Source: Flavobacterium endoglycinae (GTDB lineage: Bacteria > Bacteroidota > Bacteroidia > Flavobacteriales > Flavobacteriaceae). Taken from it: DNA of 64,000 nt. The stretch covers positions 3,632,001 through 3,696,000 of the forward strand of contig NZ_CP071448.1 in the NCBI RefSeq assembly GCF_017352115.1, written 5' to 3'. The notes beneath the pieces were generated by a model, which saw only the letters and a list, made by a program, of their open reading frames with translations, was not told the origin of the DNA and did no database searches. Each line of letters opens with the position of its first letter. Position 1 is the stretch's first letter. Shown piece by piece: positions 45,686-55,304 of the stretch. The translations under genes and the position numbers were made by a program.

Positions 45686-48600
45686 CAATGTTTCGGGTAA
45701 AGGTGTCAAATTAATAAATTTTGTTATAATTACTTTTACTGCTTCAGAAATACAGCCGCTGGAATTTTTGATTTTTAGATAATATTCAGCTGGCTCCAAA
45801 GATTCTGACGCTGGATTGTTAGTCCATGTTATTCCATTGTCAAAACTATATTCTGAGGCATTAGAAAGAATATTTATCTTTCCTTTACTATCAATACAGT
45901 TTGGCTGAATACTATTATATGAAGGAGGAAAAGGATAATCTGCAGGAGGATTTATCTGAACAGTAACGGGATCAGATATACAACCAGCTGAATTCTGAAT
46001 TTTAATTTTATAAGTTCCAATAGTTAAATTGCCAGAAACTGTACTGGTTTGCCAGCTGATTCCATTATCGAAACTATATTTTGAAGCTGGAGTTAAAATT
46101 GTAATGCTTCCAAAGGGATTAGTACAACTTGTGGGCTGGATAGCTGTATAAGCAGGATTCGTTATTGCATCTAACGGAGCATCGATTGTCACTTTAATAG
46201 CAGGAGAAGGACAGGCTACAGCACTATTTCTTATTCTAACAAAATAATTTCCAGGATCCAAACCTGTTACCTTATTATTACTTGTCCAGTTTATTCCGTT
46301 GTCAAAGCTATATTGATAAGCAGTTGTTGATACTGCCGTAATAGTTCCTTTTGAAGATGTGCAGCTGCTTGGCTGTTGAATTAAAATGCCGGGTGCCTGA
46401 GCAGCAGGATCTGGATCGGTAAGAGTAAGTAATTTAGGGCTGGATTCACATCCTAATACTGATTTAATTATTAAATAATAATCACCAGCTTTTAAATTTG
46501 AAAAGACAGGATTTGAACTCCAGTTTTCTCCATTATCAATACTGTATTCAAATGCTGGTGAAGTAAACTTAATACTTCCTAAAGATTCGCAATTAGGTTG
46601 AGTCAACGTAATTGAAGGCTCATCTAAATAGAATCGGGATATATTAACCGCTTTTGGATAAGATTGACATCCAAATTTATTTTTTAATATTATATAATAA
46701 GTTCCTTCGTCTAAATCAGTAGAAACCGGGTTTTTAGTCCACGTCATTCCATTGTCGAAACTATATTCATCTCCAATCGGATCAATAGAAATACTTCCGC
46801 CTTTCTCACATGTTGGTTCTGTCGTTGTATATTCAGGTGTTTCTATGAATATAGCGGGAATACCTATCACTGACTGATAAGATTCGCAGCCCGTTTCGTC
46901 TTTTATAATGATATAGTAATTTTCAGCGTAAATCGATGCTGGAATATTCAAAACTTTATTTGAGTTACTCCATGTTCTTCCGCCGTCAAAACTATATTGT
47001 GCAGCAGGAGTATTTACTGTAATGCTTCCCGGTGATCCACATTTAGGCTGAATAACTGTTATATCAGGGTAGATTAATTTTGGTTCAGTAAAATTGACGC
47101 TGTAATAAGTTGGGGAAACACAGCCGAATTCATTTTTGATTTTTGGATAATAAAAACCGGGAGGTAAATTTAAAGCAGTTGGGTTAGTTCCCCAGGTTTG
47201 TCCTCCATCAAAGCTGTAAAATGGGGCTTGAGTTGTTATAGTAATACTTCCTCCCTTATTACAAGTTGGATTTGTATAAGTATACTCCGCATTTCTTAGG
47301 TCGAATGGTATGAAATTAATATAAATGTTTTCCGAAACACAACCATCACTGTTTTTGATTTTTATACGATACTCAGAATCAACAGGAAGATTTTCAGCCG
47401 TAGGATTAGTGCTCCATGTTGCTCCATCATTAAAGCTGTAAAAATCAGCTTTAGTTCTTATTGTAATACTTCCAGTAGCATTTTCGCCACAAACAGTAGG
47501 CTGGGTAACGTCTAAGGCTGGCATTGGAAGATAAAATGGAAAAAGATGGATATAAAAGGGTAAACTAGTACAACCCTCTGCATTTTTTATCACAACATAA
47601 TAATTACCTTCTTCTAAATTAGATTTTGCCGCGCTTGTTCCCCAAGTTACTCCACCATCAAAACTGTAAAATGGAGCCGGAGTAGTAATTGTAATACTCC
47701 CTTTTTTATTACATTCAGGTTGTACAACCGAACAAGTTGGAAAACTTAAATAATTATCATAGATAGAAACCCTTGTTTGGTAAGTTATACATCCATTGCT
47801 GTTTCTTGTTTTTAAATAATAATCACTAGCTTTTAAATTTACAGCTGTGGGATTTGTAGACCAAGTTTGACCATCATCAAAGCTATATTCTTCGGCTGGC
47901 GATGTAATAGTTATACTTGCACCTGAGTCGCATGTTACTTGCTTATTTATAACATATTTAGTATCCCCAGTATTAATTTCGGGATTCATATATACATATT
48001 GAGGATCTGATGTACAGCCAAATTCATTTTTTATAGAAATAAAATATTCTGAAAAAACAGTAGGAACTGTCATTATTGGATTTGTAGTCCAAGTTAACCC
48101 GCGATCAAAACTATAAGCAGCCGCAGGAGTTGTAATTGTGATACTTCCATTAGTAGTACAGGTAGATTGTACAGTTGCATAAGTCGGCGTAGGAAGAAAA
48201 TAAGGTTTCAGATAAACATATAATGGCTCAGTTTCACAGCCAAGGCTATTTTTAGTTTTTACTGCATAAGTTCCAGATTCTAAATTTATCGCTTTAGGAT
48301 TTGTGGTCCATGTTATGCCATTATCAAAACTATATTCAGCTGCAGTGGTTAGAATAGTTATAGAACCTAAATTTGCACAAGAAGGTGCAACCGATCTTAC
48401 TTTTGGAAAAGGAGCGTAAAACTTTTTCAAATAAATATATTCATGAGGAGTATTGGATTCACATCCATTTTGATCCTTAATTTTTATAAAATAATATCCT
48501 GAAGGCAGATTTGTTGCAGTTGGATTTGTTGTCCATGTGACTCCATTATCAAAACTATATTCAGATGCAGACGTTGTAATAGTTATACTTCCTCCCGAAG

Positions 48601-50095
48601 TACAGCTGGGAACTGTAAAGGTGTATTTAGGGAAATCTAAATGCGGAATAAAAAGTAATACGTTTTGAGAATAAGACTCACAACCTAAATTGTTTTTAAT
48701 TTTAATGTTATAATTTCCTGCCGGTAAATTGCTTTTAGTGGGATTCGTATTCCATGTTAATCCATCATCAAAACTATATTGTGATCCGGGAGTCGTAATA
48801 GTGATACTGCCATTAGTATTGCATGTTGGCTGTACAATTGAAAATGAAGGTCTGTCCAACAATACCGGATCAATAATAGTTATAATAGAAGGTGATGAAA
48901 TACATCCAGCTGTGGATTTAGTTTTAACATAATATTTTCCTGGACCATTTGGAATAAAAACAGGATTGGTCTGCCAGGATTTGCCATTATCAAAACTATA
49001 ATTTAAGCCAGTTTCTTTAACAGTTATGCTTCCTTTAGTATTATTACAGTTAGGTTGAACTACAATTGTTTCGGGACTTAAAAGCGAATTATTTATGGTG
49101 AAATTTGAACTAACAAAGCAAGTATTTCCATTCGTTATTTTAACTGAATAAGCTCCAATATTAGATGGTATTGATGATATTGAATTAGTTTTGTTTGTGG
49201 CTCCATTTATAGCAATTCCATCTTTATACCATTGATAAGTAGTGTTTGAGTTTAGATTTTTAGTAATGTTCGCAGTTAGTTGTAAATTACCATTACAAAA
49301 AGATCCTGTTTCAGAAATAGTTACGCCAAAATTTTCTGAAGTGTTCAAAATTAAATTGTCGTAAAGAAATGCCAATGTTTCTAATGTGTCAAATAATGGC
49401 GGTAATTTCCCTGAAGGTGGCCCCAGCATTATTGAGTTTATGTTTACACTTGGAGTAAAAGTCATAGTAATTTCTCCCCATACTGATTGAGGCTGATAGG
49501 TTACATGCCCAATTTCTATCCAGCTTGGATCAAAAGTATCTGGACTAGAATTGGTATACAATGGTAAATTATCACGATTATTACATCCAAAAAGGGTAAT
49601 ATTAACAGGTTCTAAGTAATTAAAATCAAATTCTTTATTATTACTTTCGTCTATATAGATACTAGTTAACGTAGCAATGTTTAATTTTAACTGATATTTT
49701 GTACCCGCAATTAAAGGAGTTTGTAATTTAGTAGCGAGGTATTCTTTTCTGCTATTTTTATATTCAGCCCTGATTATTCCGTCACCATCAGGAAAATTTT
49801 CAAGATGTTTATTGTATATAGCATTTTGTTTTTCACAATTAATGTAGTCAGGTGAAGGCTGGGTACCTTTTACCCATGAATTTACGGCACTTAAATCGTT
49901 TAAATTATACGGACAATTTGTTTTTTCTTCAAAAGAAGGATTGGCTAAAATTGAAGTTGTTTTATTACAGACACAATCGCTGTCATTTAAATCTATTTTT
50001 CCATCGCCATCATCGTCGATACCATTATTGCAATTTTCCTGAGAGTAACAAAACGTTGAAATAAGTAAAAATAAAAAAAGTAAAGTTTTCTTCAT
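44279..50095 (-). CDS. Giant SprB-repeat adhesin-like protein with T9SS type B C-terminus
   Basis: A 1938-residue secreted protein. The signal peptide (LFLFLLISTFCYSQ) is followed by a calcium-binding-like motif NNGIDDDGDGKIDLNDSDC. A jelly-roll-like domain (NPSFEE..., about 45-250) and one Ig-like domain come next. Fifteen consecutive ~70-residue SprB-type repeats then run from about 345 to 1460, each with a Cys, GSITIT, YSFDNG.TW, NP, and IKN..GC. Five QTFC-type Ig-like modules and the type B sorting domain (FFTPNNDGYNDTWTI) complete it. SprB, the F. johnsoniae gliding adhesin, has such repeats, so a role in adhesion or gliding is plausible, not proven. The next gene starts 8 bases on. Confidence 0.9.
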   Translation of the reverse strand: MKKTLLFLFLLISTFCYSQENCNNGIDDDGDGKIDLNDSDCVCNKTTSILANPSFEEKTNCPYNLNDLSAVNSWVKGTQPSPDYINCEKQNAIYNKHLENFPDGDGIIRAEYKNSRKEYLATKLQTPLIAGTKYQLKLNIATLTSIYIDESNNKEFDFNYLEPVNITLFGCNNRDNLPLYTNSSPDTFDPSWIEIGHVTYQPQSVWGEITMTFTPSVNINSIMLGPPSGKLPPLFDTLETLAFLYDNLILNTSENFGVTISETGSFCNGNLQLTANITKNLNSNTTYQWYKDGIAINGATNKTNSISSIPSNIGAYSVKITNGNTCFVSSNFTINNSLLSPETIVVQPNCNNTKGSITVKETGLNYSFDNGKSWQTNPVFIPNGPGKYYVKTKSTAGCISSPSIITIIDPVLLDRPSFSIVQPTCNTNGSITITTPGSQYSFDDGLTWNTNPTKSNLPAGNYNIKIKNNLGCESYSQNVLLFIPHLDFPKYTFTVPSCTSGGSITITTSASEYSFDNGVTWTTNPTATNLPSGYYFIKIKDQNGCESNTPHEYIYLKKFYAPFPKVRSVAPSCANLGSITILTTAAEYSFDNGITWTTNPKAINLESGTYAVKTKNSLGCETEPLYVYLKPYFLPTPTYATVQSTCTTNGSITITTPAAAYSFDRGLTWTTNPIMTVPTVFSEYFISIKNEFGCTSDPQYVYMNPEINTGDTKYVINKQVTCDSGASITITSPAEEYSFDDGQTWSTNPTAVNLKASDYYLKTRNSNGCITYQTRVSIYDNYLSFPTCSVVQPECNKKGSITITTPAPFYSFDGGVTWGTSAAKSNLEEGNYYVVIKNAEGCTSLPFYIHLFPFYLPMPALDVTQPTVCGENATGSITIRTKADFYSFNDGATWSTNPTAENLPVDSEYRIKIKNSDGCVSENIYINFIPFDLRNAEYTYTNPTCNKGGSITITTQAPFYSFDGGQTWGTNPTALNLPPGFYYPKIKNEFGCVSPTYYSVNFTEPKLIYPDITVIQPKCGSPGSITVNTPAAQYSFDGGRTWSNSNKVLNIPASIYAENYYIIIKDETGCESYQSVIGIPAIFIETPEYTTTEPTCEKGGSISIDPIGDEYSFDNGMTWTKNPVSTDLDEGTYYIILKNKFGCQSYPKAVNISRFYLDEPSITLTQPNCESLGSIKFTSPAFEYSIDNGENWSSNPVFSNLKAGDYYLIIKSVLGCESSPKLLTLTDPDPAAQAPGILIQQPSSCTSSKGTITAVSTTAYQYSFDNGINWTSNNKVTGLDPGNYFVRIRNSAVACPSPAIKVTIDAPLDAITNPAYTAIQPTSCTNPFGSITILTPASKYSFDNGISWQTSTVSGNLTIGTYKIKIQNSAGCISDPVTVQINPPADYPFPPSYNSIQPNCIDSKGKINILSNASEYSFDNGITWTNNPASESLEPAEYYLKIKNSSGCISEAVKVIITKFINLTPLPETLNLQTFCVEQNATLNDIQITGQNIKWYSNLTGGTLVSNTTVVQDKATYYASQTINGCESERVPVKINIQVTLPPTGNATQSFCTAQNPTIANLQVTGNSIKWYDAVSNGSLLTAATNLVNGKTYYASQTENNCEGSRLGVTISIVNTPSAPTANATQSFCKSENATLSNIQISGQNIKWFDTNLSASVLPNTTLLENNRTYYASQTVGCESDRTPILVQVYDTPLPTGNNNQQFCIDEIATIENIQITGTNIKWYDAAVNGNILSDTDLLQSTTYYATQTLNSCESKRFAVTVKIQDTQIPIADSPQQFCIQKNAKIRDIKIIGQNIKWYETASSTIGLSETTELADGITYYASQTSSNCESDKIPVTIHILEATTADCIHFVDELPYPKFFTPNNDGYNDTWTIDFIYLAPNTGIKIFDRYGKLIKELRLDNSWDGTYLGHQEPASDYWFTVTRLNGKEFRGHFSLKR
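45720..49090. repeat. Tandem array of ~220-base coding repeats
   Basis: Fifteen protein repeats (66-77 residues) are encoded here. At the DNA level the best kept words are around YSFDNG (minus strand; plus strand CATTATCAAAACTATA-like) and GGATTTGTAGTCCA-like segments. Units are diverged rather than identical, implying an old expansion. Confidence 0.85.
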
Positions 50096-50203
50096 GCGGT
50101 CGATTTAAGAGCAAACAAATGTAATTAAATATTGACTAAATAAAATTAAAAAATCAAAACTCAAACCATTAAATCTTTTCCTGAAAAGTCTCCAAATAAC
50201 CCG

Positions 50204-50211
50204 TATTTTTG
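50204..50211 (+). promoter_or_regulatory. -7 box ahead of the radical SAM gene
   Basis: TATTTTTG, an exact TAnnTTTG match, 16 bases before the TTG start at 50228; it implies a very short leader. Confidence 0.45.
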
Positions 50212-50227
50212 CAGAAAAATATTCCTT

Positions 50228-52426
50228 TTGAAAACAAAGCTTTTTATAATTACACCGCCTTTTACACAGCTGAATACACCGTATCCGGCAACAGCTTATA
50301 TAAAAGGTTTTTTAAATACTAAAAATATCCAATCAGTTCAAGCTGATTTGGGTATTGATGTGATTTTGGAATTGTTTTCAAAAAAAGGACTTGAAAGATT
50401 ATTTCAATCCCACAACCCACAGCCCACAACCGACAACTGTAAAAGAATTTTTGCTTTACAGGATGAATATATCAAGACAATTGATCCTGTTATTCAGTTT
50501 TTACAAGGAAAAAATCCAACTTTAGCGTTACAAATCTGTCAGGAAGATTTTCTGCCCGAAGCTTCTCGTTTTGCGCAGTTGGAAGAACTCGATTGGGCTT
50601 TCGGTTCAATGGGAACTCAGGATAAAGCCAAACATTTAGCGACTTTATACCTCGAAGATATTTCGGATTTTATCGTAGAATGTGTAGATGAAAATTTTGG
50701 CTTTAGCCGATATGCCGAACGTTTAGGACGAAGCGCCAATTCATTTGATGAATTGTATCAAGCTTTACAGCAACCGCCAACTTATATCGATTCGATTTTA
50801 ATTTCACTTTTAAAAGCTAAAATTGAAACTGTAAAACCAACCTTGTTTTTAATTTCTGTTCCTTTTCCTGGGAATTTATATAGTGCATTTCGATGTGCGC
50901 AATGGGTAAAACAAAACCATCCTGAAATTAAAATTTCAATGGGCGGAGGTTTTCCGAATACCGAATTGCGTTCGCTTTCGGATAAACGCGTTTTCGAATT
51001 TTTTGATTTCATTACTTTAGATGATGGTGAAGTGCCAATTGAGGAACTTGTTGATAATTTGTCATCCCGAGCGGAGTCGAGGGACGAGAAGCATTATAAA
51101 CGAACCTTTTTATTAGAAAATGGAGAAGTCGTTTACAAAAACAATTCCCTAAAACACGATTATAAGCAATCACAAGTAGGAACTCCCGATTATTCTGATC
51201 TGCCTTTGGATAAATACATTTCGGTTATCGAAATCGTAAATCCAATGCACCGAATGTGGAGTGACGGACGCTGGAATAAATTAACCATGGCGCACGGCTG
51301 CTATTGGGGAAAATGTACGTTCTGCGATATTTCGTTAGATTATATAAAAGTATACGAACCTGTTGCCGCAAGTTTGCTTTGCGATCGTATCGAAGAATTA
51401 ATCGAACAGACAGGACAAAACGGTTTTCATTTTGTAGATGAAGCAGCACCGCCAGCTTTAATGCGTGCGCTGGCTCTTGAAATTTTAAAAAGAAAACTAG
51501 CCGTGACTTGGTGGACAAATATTCGTTTTGAAAAAAGCTTTTCAAAAGATTTATGTCTATTGCTAAAAGCTTCGGGATGTATCGCCGTTTCGGGAGGTTT
51601 AGAGGTGGCTTCAGACCGATTATTGAAATTAATAGATAAAGGGGTTACGGTTGAGCAAGTGGCAAAAGTTACCCGAAATTTTACCGAGGCCGGAATTATG
51701 GTTCATGCGTATTTAATGTACGGATATCCTACACAAACAATTCAGGAAACGGTTGACAGTCTTGAAATGGTACGCCAGTTGTTTGAAGCTGGAGTTTTAC
51801 AGTCTGGATTTTGGCATCAGTTTGCATTGACGGCACATAGTCCGGTTGGGTTGTATCCGGAGAAATTTGGCGTGAATAAAAAAACAGAAGCCGTTGGAAC
51901 TTTTGCCAATAACGATATTGAATACAATGATTCAACTGGAATTAATCACGATAAATTCAGTTTCGGATTGAAGAAATCTCTCTTTAATTTCATGCACGGA
52001 ATCTGTTTTGATTATGAACTGCAGGAATGGTTTGATTTTAAAATACCAAGAACCAAAATTCATCCTGATTTTATTTTCAATGCGCTCGAAGAACAAAATG
52101 ATTTCAATACCAAACCAAATGCAAAAGTAGTTTGGCTTGGCGGAAAACCTTCGGCAGAAATATTCACAAAATCCAAAAAAGGAAGAAGCTGGGAAATGAT
52201 GTCCCTAACTTTTCATGATAAAAAAGAAAGTTTTGCGATTCAAACCAGTAAAGAAGAAGGCGAGTGGCTGACTTCAATTCTTTCTAAAATTTCGATTTCG
52301 AATGCTAAAAATTATACTTTTCAGGAAGTGAAAAATGATTTTGAAACTACCTTAGAAGACTTTGAATTATTTTGGTATTCAAAACCAATTAATACGTTAC
52401 GTGAATTTGGACTTTTGGTTTTATAA
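50228..52426 (+). CDS. B12-binding radical SAM protein (TTG start)
   Basis: A 732-residue protein beginning with TTG (MKTKLFIITPPFTQLNTPYP). Residues about 1-275 resemble a cobalamin-binding Rossmann domain (ISMGGGFPNTELRSL, FDFITLDDGEVPIEEL). The radical SAM core has the 4Fe-4S motif CYWGKCTFC (C-x3-C... spacing C, C, C in HGCYWGKCTFCDIS), then HFVDEAAPPALMRAL and SGGLEVASDRLLKLIDKGV. Reaction unknown; related enzymes methylate or rearrange unactivated carbons. A dispersed repeat is translated in frame at about residues 277-288. It abuts the convergent metallo-hydrolase gene with no spacer. Confidence 0.85.
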   Translation: MKTKLFIITPPFTQLNTPYPATAYIKGFLNTKNIQSVQADLGIDVILELFSKKGLERLFQSHNPQPTTDNCKRIFALQDEYIKTIDPVIQFLQGKNPTLALQICQEDFLPEASRFAQLEELDWAFGSMGTQDKAKHLATLYLEDISDFIVECVDENFGFSRYAERLGRSANSFDELYQALQQPPTYIDSILISLLKAKIETVKPTLFLISVPFPGNLYSAFRCAQWVKQNHPEIKISMGGGFPNTELRSLSDKRVFEFFDFITLDDGEVPIEELVDNLSSRAESRDEKHYKRTFLLENGEVVYKNNSLKHDYKQSQVGTPDYSDLPLDKYISVIEIVNPMHRMWSDGRWNKLTMAHGCYWGKCTFCDISLDYIKVYEPVAASLLCDRIEELIEQTGQNGFHFVDEAAPPALMRALALEILKRKLAVTWWTNIRFEKSFSKDLCLLLKASGCIAVSGGLEVASDRLLKLIDKGVTVEQVAKVTRNFTEAGIMVHAYLMYGYPTQTIQETVDSLEMVRQLFEAGVLQSGFWHQFALTAHSPVGLYPEKFGVNKKTEAVGTFANNDIEYNDSTGINHDKFSFGLKKSLFNFMHGICFDYELQEWFDFKIPRTKIHPDFIFNALEEQNDFNTKPNAKVVWLGGKPSAEIFTKSKKGRSWEMMSLTFHDKKESFAIQTSKEEGEWLTSILSKISISNAKNYTFQEVKNDFETTLEDFELFWYSKPINTLREFGLLVL
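51059..51092. repeat. Dispersed GAGCGGAGTCGA-type repeat inside a coding region
   Basis: TTGTCATCCCGAGCGGAGTC followed by GAGGGACGAG matches an intergenic repeat I know from many Bacteroidota spacers. Here it is read in frame as LSSRAESRDEK, without breaking the radical SAM gene. A relative (TGTCAGGCTGAGCGAAGTCG) sits in a spacer at 60912-60937. Confidence 0.7.
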
Positions 52427-53191
52427 TTAATATTCGATCGCATATCCATCATTTGGAATCGCCGTTTTAGATAAAAGATTGTTCTGCGAAAGCGCTCTTT
52501 TTAATTCCTCACGCGTTGTTGGGCAATGATTTAAAGCTTCAAGATGATTGGCAAAAACTTTTCCGGGAGCCAAAGTCACAAATCTCAAAATGTCGTTCAT
52601 TTTCATTAATAAAGGCTGTCCAATATCCAATCGGGCAGTTCCGCAGGCAACGGTCGAAATATCTGGTTTTAGTTCGATAAGCACCTTTTGCACATCATCT
52701 GTAAAAATAGTGTCGGAACTTATGTAAACTGTTTTCTCGTTAGGAAGTTCAATAAAAAATCCCATTACATTTCCCATCAATTTGGCTATAAAACCATAAC
52801 CATGAACGGCCGGGATTCCAATAATTCGTCCGCCTAAAAAAGGCTGTGGTGTCCAATATTCTAAAGTTTGAATAATATTTAAACCTCTTTGAGTAAGTTT
52901 TTTTTCGTCTTTTACGTTGCAGATTACCGGAATACTTTTTCTTCTTAAAAAAACTTCTCCCGCTTTGTCGATATGATCCGGATGTAAATGTGTAATTAAA
53001 CAATGGGTTACCTTACTCAAAATTTCCCTGCTGTTTTTAGGAAGAGCGACAAGAGGATTTCGTTTCGGATTATATCGAAAAATGGTAAATGGCGGAATTG
53101 TTTTTCTCTTGCCTAACATTGGGTCAACCAGAATCACATTCTCTTCTGTTTCGATAACCAATGTAGCATTTCGCAGGTGATGTATTTTCAT
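52427..53191 (-). CDS. Metallo-beta-lactamase-fold hydrolase (UlaG-like)
   Basis: A 254-residue MBL-fold protein. The metal motif is THLHPDHIDKAGEVFL, preceded by the N-terminal KIHHLRNATLVIETEENVIL and VDPML strands typical of the UlaG/RomA-like branch. Further ligands are IPAVHGYG, ISSDTIFTDD and FANHLEALNHCPTTREEL. This branch includes lactonases, RNases and phosphodiesterases, so substrate is open. Its stop directly abuts the stop of the radical SAM gene. Confidence 0.88.
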   Translation of the reverse strand: MKIHHLRNATLVIETEENVILVDPMLGKRKTIPPFTIFRYNPKRNPLVALPKNSREILSKVTHCLITHLHPDHIDKAGEVFLRRKSIPVICNVKDEKKLTQRGLNIIQTLEYWTPQPFLGGRIIGIPAVHGYGFIAKLMGNVMGFFIELPNEKTVYISSDTIFTDDVQKVLIELKPDISTVACGTARLDIGQPLLMKMNDILRFVTLAPGKVFANHLEALNHCPTTREELKRALSQNNLLSKTAIPNDGYAIEY

Positions 53192-53300
53192 GTCAGGGGA
53201 ATTTAGAACTTAAAAATACAAAGATTTTCGAAAAACCATTTACAGATTTTTCTTTATTTTTAACAGAATTGTTAATAATTAGCGTCAGAATTACAACAAA

Positions 53301-53987
53301 CTATCCAATCAAAAAGCGAAATCCAATTCCGTGTAGATTTTCAATTGAAATCCCTTCTTCATTGATCAAAATCTTGCGAAGGCGTGATATAAAAACGTCA
53401 AGACTTCTTCCCATAAAATAATCATCAGTTCCCCAAAGTGCGGTTAAGATCTGCTCTCTTTTTAGAACTAAGTTTTTATTGTCTAGAAAAAGTTTTAGTA
53501 ATTCGGCTTCACGTTGTGTTAGACCAACTTTTTCATCGTCATTGAAAAGAATAAAATTTTTAGTGTCAAACTGATATTTTCCAATTTCATAAATTGATTT
53601 TTCAGTCTTATTATTTTTCTGGGAACGTTTTAAGAAAACTTCAATTTTCAAAATTAATTCTTCAATACTAAATGGTTTTACCAAATAATCATCGGCACCT
53701 AGACGAAGTCCTTTTATACGATCTTCTTTTAAAGTTTTGGCCGAAAGAAAAATAATCGGAATATCAATATCTATTTTACGAATTTCCGAAGCCAGTTCGA
53801 AACCATCCATTTTCGGCATCATAATATCTAGAATACAAATGTCGAATTCTTCTTCTTTAAAAGCTTCCAATCCCGCTTTTCCATTTAAACAATGCACTAC
53901 CTCATAATTATTTTGCTCCAGATTATCTTTGGTCAAAAATGCTAAAGTTTCATCGTCTTCGGTATAAAGTATTCTGAATGGCTTCAT
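53301..53987 (-). CDS. OmpR-family response regulator
   Basis: A 228-residue regulator. The receiver domain has the acidic pocket EDD (10-12), phospho-acceptor Asp54 in CILDIMMPKMDGFE, and the switch Ser/Lys residues in IIFLSAKTL and DDYLVKPF. The C-terminal winged helix reads LTQREAELLKLFLDNKNLVL, ILTALWGTDDYFMGRSLDVF and ISRLRKIL. It overlaps the kinase gene by four bases (ATGA), so it forms a two-component operon with it. Three TTAACA repeats beyond the kinase are candidate binding sites. Confidence 0.95.
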   Translation of the reverse strand: MKPFRILYTEDDETLAFLTKDNLEQNNYEVVHCLNGKAGLEAFKEEEFDICILDIMMPKMDGFELASEIRKIDIDIPIIFLSAKTLKEDRIKGLRLGADDYLVKPFSIEELILKIEVFLKRSQKNNKTEKSIYEIGKYQFDTKNFILFNDDEKVGLTQREAELLKLFLDNKNLVLKREQILTALWGTDDYFMGRSLDVFISRLRKILINEEGISIENLHGIGFRFLIG

Positions 53988-55249
53988 TTTTTATAAGGAA
54001 TTGAAAGAGTTATCGTAACTCCGTTTGTTACATTGTTTTCGGCTTTTATTTTCCAATTCTGCAAATTGCAGATTTCTTTTACGTAATACAATCCAAGTCC
54101 AAAACCATTCACTTCATTGCTTTTCTCGTTTTGTATACGATAGAATTTATCAAATATAAAAGATAATTTTTTAGGAGCAATCCCAATGCCATTATCTATA
54201 AACTCAATTTTTAGAGTTGAATTTTCTTCAGAAATTTTAACGGTAATTTCAGGTTTTTTATTGCAGTATTTAACCGCATTGTCAAGAAGATTGTAAACCA
54301 GATTTGCAAAATGAAAAACATCAGTTTCGAGAACATATTCATTAGAAATACTTTCTATTTTAATGCTTGCATCAGGATATTTTAGCTGAATATTTTCAAT
54401 CGTTTCTTCAATAACAGGAATTATTAAGACATTTTCTTTTTTTAATTCCAGCGGAGTATGATCAGACTTGGCAACACTTAATATTTTTTCAACATGATGA
54501 TTCAGTTTGTTTCCTTGATTCACAATGATTTCAGCATATGTGTGCAATTTTTTATTCTCTTTAATGAGATTTTGTTCGCTCAAATATTTTGAAGCAATTA
54601 AAATGGAAGAAAGAGGGGTTTTAAATTCATGCGTCATATTGTTAATAAAATCACGTTGCAGCTCCGAATATTTTTTCTGCTGTAAAAGTGTTACAATCGA
54701 ATACACATAAATCAATAATATAAGAATCAATGCAATTGAAAGTACAAACCAGAAACGCATTGAACTAAATAAATACGTGGTTTCATTAGGAAAACGAACC
54801 GCGAAATAATAAACGAGATTTTTATGTTTAGGGAAATAAACCGTTTTTTTGCATTCTGCTTTTTTCTTCGAAAGCGAAATATAATCTCCATAAATCATTT
54901 CGTCGCTCTGGCAATTGTACATCGCATATTCAAAATCGGTCGTGATATTCATTTTTTTGAATTCCGTTTTTAAATAGAATTCCAAAATATCAGGTTCGAA
55001 ATCATTATCGACATTTACAATATAATAGTCATTTGCAATTTTCTGAACCGGATTTTGCACCGGAAGTTCGTGATTTGTGCCTTCGTATAATTTTTTAGCT
55101 ACTTCAAGAAGAGCGATGTGCGCTTTTTGACTCAGCTTTTTCTGCTCAATTGTAAACGCTTCTTTCGTCCAAAGTAATTGCGCAACCAAAATACTGATAA
55201 TCGCTACCAGTCCTAAAACAATGATACTATTGAGTTTGTTTATTTTCAA
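53984..55249 (-). CDS. Membrane sensor histidine kinase
   Basis: A 421-residue kinase. Two membrane helices (about 8-26 and 166-188) flank an extracytoplasmic sensor of ~135 residues with three Cys (YNCQS, AECKK). The H-box is FINNMTHEFKTPLSS (His207), the N-box NLVYNLLDNAVKYC, and G-boxes IEFIDNGIGI and GFGLGLYYVKEI. There is no HAMP domain. Partner of the OmpR-type regulator it overlaps. The signal is unknown; the divergent DUF1573 gene is a likely target from the operator-like repeats between them. Confidence 0.95.
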   Translation of the reverse strand: MKINKLNSIIVLGLVAIISILVAQLLWTKEAFTIEQKKLSQKAHIALLEVAKKLYEGTNHELPVQNPVQKIANDYYIVNVDNDFEPDILEFYLKTEFKKMNITTDFEYAMYNCQSDEMIYGDYISLSKKKAECKKTVYFPKHKNLVYYFAVRFPNETTYLFSSMRFWFVLSIALILILLIYVYSIVTLLQQKKYSELQRDFINNMTHEFKTPLSSILIASKYLSEQNLIKENKKLHTYAEIIVNQGNKLNHHVEKILSVAKSDHTPLELKKENVLIIPVIEETIENIQLKYPDASIKIESISNEYVLETDVFHFANLVYNLLDNAVKYCNKKPEITVKISEENSTLKIEFIDNGIGIAPKKLSFIFDKFYRIQNEKSNEVNGFGLGLYYVKEICNLQNWKIKAENNVTNGVTITLSIPYKK

Positions 55250-55304
55250 GAATAAAGAGTTTTCAAGGTGTAATATTAAGCAATTTTATAGTGAAAATAG
55301 GCGA

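Noticed and set aside
44279..50095. Frameshift or assembly artefact in the repetitive giant gene
   Set aside because: The frame stays open through all repeats to a complete sorting domain, so there is no sign of breakage.
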